The position numbers were made by a program, and so were the translations under genes. From contig JBAMJV010011224.1 of assembly GCA_037951105.1 (NCBI GenBank), forward strand, positions 25,490 through 89,489: a DNA stretch of 64,000 nucleotides, read 5' to 3'. The notes beneath the pieces were generated by a model that saw only the letters and a program-made list of their open reading frames with translations, was not told the origin of the DNA and searched no databases. The DNA comes from Echinarachnius parma (taxonomy: Eukaryota > Echinodermata > Echinoidea > Clypeasteroida > Echinarachniidae). Positions 1 through 11,800 of the stretch are shown here, piece by piece (the stretch's first letter is position 1; each line of letters opens with the position of its first letter).

Positions 1-397
1 TTAAAGGCTTCAATCCTGAAGATTCTTGCAGCTATAGTGCTACAGTGGAACATAAGTATTTGCATGATATGGACAGGGACTCATCTGTCTTGAGATCACT
101 CTGAGTTGCATCTACAATAGTTGAGATCCTGAACTGTACTATACCCTTATGCCCCTATAGCGCCGCGCGCCAACGAGAGTTCTGCGCAACATCATTGATT
201 TCCCAACAGATTCACTGGGCGTCGTGCGATATACGGGGGAAAGGAGTATACATAAAGAGTCCAGGAACTAGACTAAGTTGGATCAGGACATATAGTGGCA
301 TTCTGACCTGCATCTTAAATAGCGGGATCATCAGGTAGGAGTAGTAATATTGTCAAAATCAACATAACTTACTTAGAACTTACTTAGAACTCTAGTG

Positions 398-766
398 GTT
401 CTCATGTACCTCGTCATTTGTTTTACCAATAGAACTAAGAAGCATGCATGGAACAGGTTTCGGTTTTCTGAATTTCTCATTTGTTACAAAGATATTCATG
501 ATTGAAGTGTTCAGATTTGAAAGTCTCCCTTGGATTACTACTTTGTACAAAGTTAGTGCAATGATTTAGCAAATATCACTTTGCATATTTTGCTAATTAC
601 TCGGTCATATGTCAGTCATTTACCATGGAATTTTCACACATCACTCAATGGACATATATTGATCAGATCACAGAAATTTAATATGCACATTTTATCAAGT
701 CTTTGTAAGTATTTGCACATTCCATCAAAGTTACTAGATCCCTGTTAAAGAACGTGTCGTCGAATC
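398..766 (+). repeat. Dispersed repeat R1, copy 1
   Basis: This sequence recurs at 6765-6880 plus 7383-7608, 27545-27850, 33185-33328 and 56112-56474. Shared phrases include 'GAAGTGTTCAGATTT', 'AGTGCAATGA' and 'AAAGTTACTAGATCCCT'. The class is unknown; no coding capacity is seen. Confidence 0.75.
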
Positions 767-917
767 TAGAGGGCACTTTAGAAAAAGTAGTTGGATCTTT
801 TAAAAGCGCACTTTGACCTGACGACATAGTGACTTTAAGTTAGTTAACTTGAAGGTGGAAAGAGAATGGAAGCTGAAGAGATGTGGCATCATGTAGCTGT
901 TGATTTGATGTCCGGGG

Positions 918-1209
918 GGGGGGGGGGGGGGGGGGTGTGATTCACAAAGATTCTAAGTACCTAACTATTATGGAAAGCCATTTGTAGCCTTAGAATAAAA
1001 CATAATAAAAAGCATGAATGCAAGTATATTATACTGTCATAAATTTTACATCAAAAACATGGAATCTTCTTGATAATAGAAAATAGTATCATACTCTGAA
1101 TCAACATTTTATGCCTTTTAAAATAACTTGTTCACATTTTTTTCAAAGAAACTAAACAGCTTTTCATACTTTTTAAGTTCAACTTGGGATCTTTGTGAAA
1201 CACCCCCTG
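918..1209. mobile_element. MITE of the CAGGGGGTGTTTCACAAAG family, copy 1
   Basis: Inverted ends 'GGGGGTGTGATTCACAAAGA' and 'TCTTTGTGAAACACCCCCTG' enclose about 290 bp. Related copies are at 11593-11926 and 43493-43782, sharing 'CTAACTATTATGGAAAGCC'. The left end carries an expanded G run (914-935). Confidence 0.8.
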
Positions 1210-1299
1210 AAGTGTAATAAAATGTAGGTAGTATTAGAAATCGACATATGTGTGTATTTGCAGAGTCTAGTAGGAAAACTGAATGATATATAAGAAAGA

Positions 1300-2960
1300 A
1301 ATGAATTGGTGAATTCATTTGATAAGGTTGTGAACGATATGTGGTGAAGGAAAAAAAAGCAGTTTAGTGATATTATTTAAAAGGTATAAAAATATAATTT
1401 GGTTGAAGGAAAAAAAGAAAATAATTGGACCAAGTGAAATATTAATTTGTGGATTCATTTGATAAGGTTGTAAACTATATGGTTCATGTGATGATGAAGT
1501 AAAAAAAAAAAAAAAACAGTCTGGTGATATTAAAAGATATAAACACATTTATGGTTATATGGGATGATGAAGGGAAAATATAAAACAGTTGGACCCATGG
1601 CAGTGCAGCTATATCTATAGAACAATATGTTTGCATAACAACTGTGGACATTGCACGGTCTCCAAAATAAAAAGGCAAAATTTGTTTGAATTATATGCAG
1701 TGTTTGCCCTTCTGCCCCGTGTGTAGGGCAACTAGAGATATAATTCAAACAAGGGGGGAAAATCACACTATTTACTTTTAGGCAGCCCATGCCTACATAA
1801 TATGGATGGTCAGACGACGTCGGTGAGATGATCAGTTTGGTAGTGTCAGTCTTTGAGTTGCATGCATGCATAGTCTTATTTGGAATTAAAAAAAACGTGG
1901 ACATGTACAGGATTGTGTCAGTGATATTATTAGAATGGTTTGCCAGAGTTATAAATGTATTCATCATTTTTTGTAATGATTGATATTTCAAGTGGAGTTA
2001 CTTGAACAAGAAAAACACGATCCATTGTGAGAGTTATAAATATATTCATCATCGTTGTATTGTAATGGTTTGATATATTCTGAGTGGAGATAATCAAGAA
2101 TGGAGAACGCTAGACAGTGGTCTTGATGAGCAGTTTTCAAGTTTGCAAGACTTTATTTAGAATTAAGAAAGCTCACACTCAGGATTGCGTCAGTGGTATC
2201 ATTAGAACCATTTTCAGAGTTACGTAGTTATCATTTCTGACATCGCTATTTCAAGAGTAGATAATCAGACTTGCTGAACGCCATTTGCTTTTATAGGCAG
2301 TCATTATGATGAACAGTATTGAAGTTGCCAATTTGTTTTTGTTGCATAAAAACGTGTACTTGATTATATTAGAGGTATTACTTTTTATCAAGGTAAGGAT
2401 TGGAATACAAGAGAAGATCACGATATTTGTTTTCTTAGGCAACAGATATGAGATTCTTAATTTGATTAGTCTGGGTAGGAGGTCTTTTCAAGTTTGCAAA
2501 TTTTCATCTACAATAAAAGAACAAATTTGATTTTGTCAATGGTATTATGAGTAGACCATGATACGACCCAAATATTTTTAGTCAGACATAAAATCTTAAG
2601 AGTTTGTAAATCTGTATCCAGTAAGAATTATGTCAATGGTATAAGTTTATATAAATATGGTGCAAAAAATGAAGACCTAATATATCATAATATAATATAA
2701 TATAATATAATATAATATAATATAATATAATATAATATAATATATATAATATGATATAATATAATATAATATAATATAATATAATATAATATAATATAAT
2801 ATAATGATCATACAATATAATATGATATAATACAATGTAATATGATATAATATAATATAATATCTTTGAATCAAACCAGGGGAAATCATACTATATACAG
2901 TACGTGATCAGATTCCTTAGCAAATATACAGGTTTGTAAAATTGCATCGGGAATAAAAAG
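1300..2960 (+). repeat. Degenerate tandem arrays
   Basis: 1300-1660 repeats 'ATTCATTTGATAAGGTTGT' and a 'GATGAAGG-A-rich' segment. 1840-2640 repeats a roughly 130-160 bp unit with 'GTCAGTG(A/G)TAT(T/C)ATTAGAA' and 'AGAGTTATAAA'. Units are diverged and no gene is visible. Confidence 0.6.
2685..2863 (+). repeat. AT-rich pentanucleotide microsatellite (TATAA)n
   Basis: About 180 bp consist of TATAA units with a few interruptions (TATATATAATATGATA, GATCATACAA). Long 'YYIIL' reading frames on the other strand are artefacts of the repeat. Confidence 0.95.
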
Positions 2961-2963
2961 CAT

Positions 2964-5229
2964 ACAGGTTGAATTTGTAGAACCATGATGTGGAAGAGAA
3001 TTTGTGTGTATATTCATTTGTGTGATTTGCATTTTGATCTATAAATTATGCGATAAACTTTATCCCTACTCTAGCATTAGTAAACATTCATGCAACAACG
3101 AATATATATAATGCAACGCTGGATGGGATTTCTGGTATTTCATGGGTGCATTGTTATCGTGCATTTGATCCGACGCTCGCTCAACTCAAGTGTGAAGTAT
3201 GGTATTATATAAGTTTGCGTCAGTAATACCATCGCCGCATTCATACTCAGGGACGTATGGTCCAACCACCCGGACGTAAAACACTGGGAGCCGTATGTGT
3301 GTGTTCATCGGGCCATGGAGCATGGTTTCGATTAGGAAATTAAAATTTGGATATGGTGCGCCAGTTCTCTTGTATATACATTAACCAAATGGAGGCAGCT
3401 TGATTTGGGTATAACACATATTCTCCATAGACCTCTACCAAGGTTTATTCGGGACAAGTTCTGCATGGGTTAACCTGCCGTGTATACATAATTTAAAAGG
3501 AATCTTAAGTGGATCATTCCTTATTTTAACAGGGAATATTGTTGATTAAACAAAAAATACTCTATGGGGAAAACAATTTTTTGAAGGAAGTATTTAACCC
3601 TGTTGTAGTGAGCAGTAAAGCAGACCACAATTATATGGTGGAAGAACAACAGTATCTGTTTGACCCAGCTTGTATAATGTGGAAAGCTAACTAGTGACGG
3701 ATAAGATTTTCATGGCGTTGCATTGTGGACTCCATCTTGGATGCTTCTGCCGAGTAGTAATATCTAGTAGGATAGTTTAAAGTGGGAAGCTTGTTGCCTT
3801 AAAAAGATTAATCTTGTTTAACTCTTTGAATGCCAGGGATATTACAGCTCTATGGCATCTGTGTTTACTGTGTGGTGCAAATATGCCACATTGACACTCA
3901 GGAATTAACAACTGGAACTATGATATTAAATGTTATTGATTGCTGGAAAGGGGAATCGCCTATCTGGAGTGGGGTATTGTTTATAATAGAAGTGAGGCGG
4001 ATGTTTGTACCCCCCCTCCCTCCCCCTGAAGATTTGCATTGTTTGTGGATAAAGGGCTGGACTAGCTCGGTAGTGTATTCAAGTTTTCCTTTTGGGGGGT
4101 CTATCACTTATTGTGGGCAGACTCTATATTTGTGATGATTTTTACCCATATCTTGTTTATTATAATCGGGAGAATATTACTTGTTCCCATAGCAAACCTG
4201 ATGTTCACACTATTTTTGCCCCCCCCCCCCTCTCCACAAATGTTAGTTGCCTGATCGGGCAACCAAATTAGACCATTTATGAAATTCTACTTGCCCAGTG
4301 GCATCAATTTTGACTTGCCCCGGGCAATAGGGCAAGTGCTAGTGTTGAGCCTTGCTGTGCATGCATGTCAAATCCTGTTCTAGTGGAACTTATAGTACAA
4401 ATTACAAGCTGTAAAAAGAAACCAATGAAATCAATATGATTTTTTAATTATAGTCGCACCATCGCGGGCAATGTGCGTGCGCAGCCTATAAAAAATGGTT
4501 TGGTTTTTATAGATCTATGAATAGATGGCACAATGCGGAGTAGTACTTAGCTAGTAGTAGTAAATATCTGCTTTTTAGTTTCTGTTTGACTTCATCAGTA
4601 GCTAAATAGCGGAGCTATCATAAGGATGCAAAAGGAAAATTTGTCTTTATTGATAGTTTAGCAAATTGGACGTACTTTATATACCCATATAAGGAATCAA
4701 TATATTTCCTCCAATTTAGTATTCCATTTGAGACCTACTGTATACTTTATAATGTGACTGGTATCAAGTTTTTATCCGCACTGTCAGGAGCGTAAACCAT
4801 ACTTAGTTGTGATTTAGTGACGCCATATTGCAAATATGTAAATGTATGAAGCGATCAATGTTTTCAGCTGTGATCGGTCGAAGGTAGGCTCCTTAATCGA
4901 GAAGTGATCAAATTGATCACTGTTTTAACATTTACAATCATCAAGTGTACAGTTACTATCACTATGTTTATTTTGTATTGCAATATTGCATCTGGTATAC
5001 ATCGACTGTAATATTTATGGGATTTGTGTGTTTTATCCTCCTTTTCTGAAGAACTACAATGTTTTTAACCTCAGTAAAGCTGTCGAGAATGGTACTCTAT
5101 ATCTTGATACTGCCTTCATAAGTGTTTGATTCAAAACATTTATATATTGTTGATACTGAGCGTACCAGGAGTGGTATACAAACTCACTGCATGATTTTCA
5201 CTTGCTGCTTTTTTTTTGCACTTCCATTG
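2964..5229. other. No gene seen; contains an element end at about 4190-4352
   Basis: No exon or RNA gene is visible. At 4190-4352 lies a partial copy of a family ending in 'GGCAAGTGCTAGTGT(C/T)GAGCC' and containing 'CTTGCCCCGGGCAA', also present at about 41437-41845 and 54237-54572. Around 3400-3475 is a diverged copy of the short TTAACCC repeat. Confidence 0.6.
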
Positions 5230-5713
5230 ATTGATTTGGTTGATATTTGCCAACTCTAAAACTTTCTAAAGGAATTCATTTGTAAAAGATTTGTTCAGCA
5301 TCACTTTACTGAGTAAATTCTACAATAACAAAGGAACTCCAAAACCTGATTCACTGGAATACAATTGTATAACTGCCAGCACAGGGCAGTATGTTTACCA
5401 ACAAACAATAGAGACATTGTTAAATGAATGCAAACAAGATTTTAGTGTAGAAAGTTGTTGCATATTTTACGAATCAGAACTTATAGCCAGAAAATCTGCT
5501 TTTGCTTCCAGAATATCTATAAGGTGTGGAGAAGGTGTTGTTTTCCTCAAATCAACGGATTATGCCAGTAAACTGTTACCTGAGAGATGCATCTTATCAT
5601 GACACAAGATATACTTTTATAGAGCGCCCATGGAATATTGTTGTTCTTGTTAAAGGATTTGAACTTGAAGCTTATTATTGGGATAATGAAGTGCCCACTG
5701 TGCCACAGCGACA
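5230..5713 (+). other. Protein-like stretch just upstream of exon 1, unrecognised; possible 5' UTR
   Basis: The frame from 5291 is open for about 103 codons to TGA 5600-5602 with balanced composition, but has no internal ATG. A second frame from 5526 stays open to 5717. Neither matches a family I recognise. It could be 5' UTR of the GRAMD-like gene, an alternative first exon, or a decayed repeat. Confidence 0.25.
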
Positions 5714-5820
5714 ATGATGAATATGGCACGACAAAGACGTAGAGCCACCATTATGATTGGCACCTTTGAAATACTATCTATTCGTCAGACGGTCAGTAAA
5801 GGGTCAAAGAAACTAGTCAG
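5714..5820 (+). CDS. Exon 1 (residues 1-35, phase 2 end)
   Basis: The exon starts at ATG 5714; further in-frame ATGs lie at 5717 and 5723. An in-frame TGA at 5687 closes the frame upstream. It encodes a basic segment ([11 protein letters not shown]...SKKLV) and ends in CAG followed by GTAATT. The two leftover bases AG join the A of exon 2 to make Arg. A CAG at 5706-5708 could instead be a splice acceptor, in which case the true N-terminus lies on an earlier exon. Confidence 0.65.
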
Positions 5821-8800
5821 GTAATTCTATACAAAAAGTTTCCTATACAAATGTAATACTTCTGCTACTATTTCTTGCCACTGCTTCCACTACTTCTTGT
5901 TTTTATTCCCCCTTTATTCCACTTGGGGTATACAAATGACTGTCAAATCTCAAATCCGCTCATTTATATTCCCCTTTGGTGATTATTTAATAACTCAATT
6001 TCATTGCACTTAGGTTTGATATATTCAAAAGACCGTCATATCTCAAACACATTTGCTTGTTTGTTTTTGTCCTTGATGAAAATTGTTTCAACCCTTCATA
6101 ATAATTATTCTTTCTCTTCCTGTTTTTGTTTTATTATTCCTCTACAGATCCAAGTCTTTTGGGAATTCCGTGTCAAAGGCTTTCACTGAGGCTGTGTCAA
6201 AACTGGAGGTATGTACATGTGGATATCATTTTTTGTCTGTTTTGTTATTTTTTTAAATTTTAGTCGAATTGATCTCTTATGTTTGGTGAATAAATGTAGT
6301 TCTTGGTTTATCCGTAGTTTGATAGAGGTTTTTCCAAGCTTTGACCTGGACCAATCCATAGTTGTAGAGTGAAATTCAGTATAAAAAAAAAGAAACTTAG
6401 TTGCTTATAAAAAAACAACTAAATTTGAATTCATATTTTCAGTTGTCTAAAGATCTGAGTTGTCTTAAGAAAGTTTTCAAAATTACAAAATTTCAAAATA
6501 GTATTGAAACCTAATTGCTCATTTTATTTTAACTAGATCAATTTGATTTTATGGTTTATAAGGCAGCATTCTTCAGTCTCTAACTTATGTTTTAAGCTGC
6601 CAGAATATTTGGTAAATTACAAAAGAAAAAAGTAAATCCTTGATCATTTATAGGTTGCTGATCAAATAGTAGCAGACTTTGAACCTCAAAGCATTGCAGT
6701 CTTTATAAATAACCATTGGTGCCAGGTACCATGCAAACACTAAAGAGGAAATCTTGTGGAATATTTTATTAAAGTGATCTAGTAACTTTGTTGACATTAA
6801 AAAAAAATGATGATTGGTTGATACAATGTGTATTGTTGTGAACTGATATGTCCACTGAGTAATGTGTGAAAATTTTCCCATTAAAGGGAAATGCCAGTAG
6901 TGGGAAACGCCCCACACACAAAAAATGAAATGTACGCTCTTAGTACCAATCATGTGAAAGAATATGTTTTTACTAATACGGGATGATACAAATTTAGCCT
7001 GGAAACCGCCTACTAATTGATATACATGTATTTGGTAAATTATAAAGCTATCTGCTGCGGATTGATATCTCGCCGATGATTGTATGTTGATATACAGCCT
7101 CTTGCGATGCGTGTTAATCCTATGGCAAATGCGCACATGGTAATTTGCACGAACGAATCGTTCGAACGAGCGTATCTATGTGGCCAGCGCAGACGGGCCA
7201 AACTGACGGTGAATTTAGGCTCAATGTCAGCGGCTTTCATAAACGTTTTAACTGATATTTCTGCACATCACGATACTAAGGTTCGGATTTTCCACACACG
7301 CCCCTTTTTATGCTATTTCAACAATACTAATCAATTAGTTTGGCCAATAAAGTTATTTTCCACTACTGGCATTTCCCTTTAAATGAATGTTATATGGTCG
7401 AGTAATGAGCGAAAATGCAAAGTGTTATTCACTAACTTATTGCACTGACTTGGTACATGGATACTACTATCCAGTGGATAGTGTAATATCTGAACACTTC
7501 AATCGTAAATATCTCTTCAACGAATATATGAATGCAACAAGTATGAGAGAACTGCTAGAGTTCCAAGTAAGTTTTGAGGATTTGGACAATGTTACTAGAA
7601 CCCTTTAAGAGAAAAATTGCTTTTAAGCATTTTTTGTATTACTGTGCATCACTTTTTAAATGAATTCTTGACACAAGGCATATTTTTGCAAGCAGTAAAA
7701 CATTCTGAAAACAATAAAAATCTGGTACTGAACTAGAGTGCCCGACAAATCAAAAGAGGAACTCCTTCCAAAACATGTTTTAACCTATATCGTGCCAGGG
7801 ATTTTAATGCTCTTTGGCATTTGTGTGTATTGTAACTCGCAAAAATACGAGCTTGGCACGTTAGGAGTTTATGTACATCATAACATGTACGTCATGTGTA
7901 TGATTTATTATAGGATACACAGTTACGTAGATTTTATATCATCCATATTTTTGCCAATCTAGCCTGAATTTTCCATGACATCACTAATTGGTCCTCTTCC
8001 AAAAAAAAACAACAACACAAATTGATGGAATAAAAACAAACTCCTTGCACAAAACAATTTTGCCACATTCCTATTAAAAAAATAAATTCCAAAATGGGTA
8101 GTACATTGTGTTAATGCAGATGGAAGTACAGTAACTGTATTTGAGTGTGTAATACGCGTTGTCCGTGATCAGTACCTAATTCTTAAAGAGCATTAGAAGG
8201 CTTCATTCAATCATCGTCATCCCTTCCGAGTTTGGACAGATTTGCTTTTGTACTTGTGCGGACAAGCGTTTGGATAACGAGGGGATCAAATCTCAAAGGT
8301 CACTCATTATTGACGAAATCAACAGCGTAGAAGTGAGATAAAATTGTTAGATCTTCGTTAGTGGCCTTAGTTCTCTACTACCTCAAGGGTAAAGTTAATT
8401 TATGTTAGAGTATATCAAGGTAAGCATGAATGGACATACATTTATACAATAGTACTGTAGATTTTCAGTTATTTCCACACATGATTACCTGTCACCCCCA
8501 AAACAGGGTGGTATTTACTTAGCATTCTTTTGCTTTTTTCTTTTCTTATAAACAAATGGCAATGACAATTCATTGATAATTTTCTATTGGAACCAATTGC
8601 CTTCATGATTTTGGTAAATAGGCGCAGTTCTAGCTTGTGTTTCTACAGTATTTAGCACATTCTAGGAATATTTCTTCTTTGATGTGATCAAAAATGGTTA
8701 GCTGAGTCCTCGATCTCTATCTGGCTGAACACTATAAAAGACAGTTGGCTTGACTGATGATGGGGGGGGGGGGGGGGGGGGGGGGGGCATGCCACTTTAA

Positions 8801-11800
8801 TCGAAGCCCCTGGATGGATTTTCTATATTGATCAATAAGCTTCCTGTATCAAATCTTTCTTCTTAGATTTTACAACTGAATAAGAGCATCTGTTTCGAAT
8901 TGAAATAACATACTTTTATGCTATATATAGCATTTCAAGGTACACCGAACATTACAATGTAGGACAAAAGCTCTGCTTCTTTGTTGAATTAGGGGGTGGA
9001 TAAAGAGATTTATTCTTTTGCCTCTATTCCTGTTCACTGCTGTTGCTAATAACGTACGTTGAGAAGGGCACTTAATGCCCAGTCCCATACTGACGATTTT
9101 CACGGCGAATCGCAATGATTTGACGTTCGTCGAGAAAATCGCTTAGGTCGTGTTGCATCGTATTACATCGTATCGGTTCTTCCCCAAAACCATGGGCGTA
9201 GATCTGTCATTGATACCCATTCAACTGGGGGATGATCTATTCATTCATCCCCCCTGATGAATAGGTATTACACCCATGTCGCTACACCCATGCCCAAAAC
9301 CGTGGCTAAATCGAGTCGATTCGTTCTAGTAAATCGTTGCGAGTCGCCGTGAAAATCGTCAGTATGGGACTGGGCCTTTATAGGCACTCTTTGTACTTTT
9401 GAGATAACCATGTTCAAAACTGAGGAGCCTTCAATAAAGAAACCCGATATAGCTCTCTTTTTATTTTTGATGAATTATTTCCACAATTTGAAAATTTGAA
9501 AATATGAAAATTTGACATCATGTACAAGATTGTACACAGACCTCAATTTAGCAAAAAAATGTACTTAACGCCCTTCTTAATCTCACCTGACGATATGTGC
9601 AATAGATGGGACTTAACGATGTGGGGTACAAAAGGGGCTCAACAATACAGAGTCGTACAGTACAGTCAATGATTCATGATTTAACGTTTGACCGCATAAT
9701 GATAATAAGGTATTTATGACGTCAATATATGTATATTTTTTGTGTAAAATACAATTGCCTGTGGGAACCTAATATACCATGAATCCGTATTATGGCACAA
9801 AGTAGATTCAAAGTGAACTGAATTATGTCAATAAAATTGTTTCATTTTTTATTCAAGAATTGTCAATATAACTTGCTTTTGATATTGTTATTATGTACGT
9901 ACATGTATGTTCTTGATGATGTGAATAATAAATAAATCAAATATAAATGTTAAATAAAGAGGGCATAATTCTTATATTATGTACCGTAAACCGGGGTGAC
10001 TTAATTGGCCAGTTTTTGAGAAAGAAGTATTTTCATCAAGCCTCACTTGAACAAATTTCTTATTTTTTACAAATAGTTTCTTATAGGGTAATGTAAAAAA
10101 ACAGAAATTTGTTCAGGTGAGAGAGACTCAAGAAAATTGCATCTTTTTAAAAAACTGGCCAAATTCACCCCGGTTCACGGTACTTGTGAAATTTGGTTTA
10201 AACAATTATTTGTCCTTCTCAGAAGGGCCTACAATAGAAGCTATTACCTGGGCTGTGGCTCTTGGAATATTTATCATACTAGTACATGGTTCGGCCACAG
10301 CCAGTTGAAAGCAGCAAACAATTGCACATGCCAACAGTAATACGTGTCTGTGCACCTATACCGGGCTAGAAGAGGCATCAACGAAGCGTTCTTTCCGCTG
10401 CCCATTGTTAATTGAAAATTTTGCTTTTGTTTCTGAATATTACAAACGCTTTTAGAAAGAATTATACAACCATAATCATTTCATTTGATATTTCAACAAT
10501 ATTTCTTCATCTTCTAGGTTGTACAGCATGTTTTATTTTCAACTGAACAAACTTCGACCAGTACTTATATTTTTTAATCAACCTCGAGCAGAAATTTCAT
10601 TTTTACTATTAAACATGTACATTGAAATATGTTATAGCATTACCTGTATTTTTATAGTTATTTTTCTCATCTCCCTTTCCCTTATAGATGGGACATGATA
10701 GTCGCAACAAGCAATTCCACAAGTTGTTCCCCTGCGTTCCTGATACAGAGTCTGTCATAAATAGTAAGTCCATTTTCTCTTCACCTTTTTATCAGTTGAG
10801 TATTATTGATCAATCATTAATAAGAGTCTAATCTTTGATATAGTTATACAATTATAGATTTATTTGTATCTAAAAAAGGTGGTTTGGATTTTAAAAATTA
10901 GACATGATAGGCATGACAAGCCCGTGCGTTCCTGATTCAGAGTCTGATGCCATAAACAGTTAGTTGACATTTTAAATCTCTTCACCTTTGTGTCATAAAA
11001 TCTTAATATTGAATTGAACAATCATTGGGAGCCTAGTCTTTGATATAGTTATACAATTATACAGTTATATTTGTATTTAAAGGTGGTTTGGTGGTTTGTA
11101 AATCAGACGTGCGATGCCATCTTGTGAATGCCTTGCACACAGTGTGAAGTACACACTGGCTCAGTGTTATGCAGTGCACATATACAATACATACTAAAGA
11201 TAGATATATCGGTTTTTATTGAACACATAAAATAAACAAGACTGTAGTCCGAGGACTAAAGTGCCTTGTGCACAACAAAAATATATAAACATACATGCAT
11301 TTAATAAGTATATTACAACGCAAAATACAAATATTAACTAGCCTGTTTACAAATGGTGAAAGATTCCAAAATCAAATTGTCCTTCACTGCTAATCAGCCT
11401 TTTGTAGTTGCGTTTGTGTGTGTAAATGTGAAAGTCACATGCATGTTAATGATATATTTTACTCAAATATTGACAAGTCCTTCAAAAAACTATTAATATC
11501 TCTGTATCTGTTAATACATCTCATGTGTTATTTTTAAAACTCATTGAAGTATGCATTCTTTGTTTACCTTATCCTGGGAATTTCAGTACTCCCTGGGGGT
11601 TTTTCACAAAGATTCTAAGTTGAGCTTACATGTAACTCTAATAAAGTTGGACCTAACTATTATGGAAAGCCATTTGTAGCCTTGGAATACAATATATTAA
11701 AAGACAAAAAAAAAGAAGAAGAATCATAGACTTTTCATAAATGTTGCATCAAGAACATGACATTTCCTTGATTATAGAAAATATTAATGATTTGAGTCAA

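Noticed and set aside
2633-2889. Tyr/Ile-rich frames
   Set aside because: They are translations of the TATAA pentanucleotide repeat.
6648-7240. 162-codon and shorter frames on both strands
   Set aside because: They span the R1 repeat and the TTAA MITE and match no protein family.
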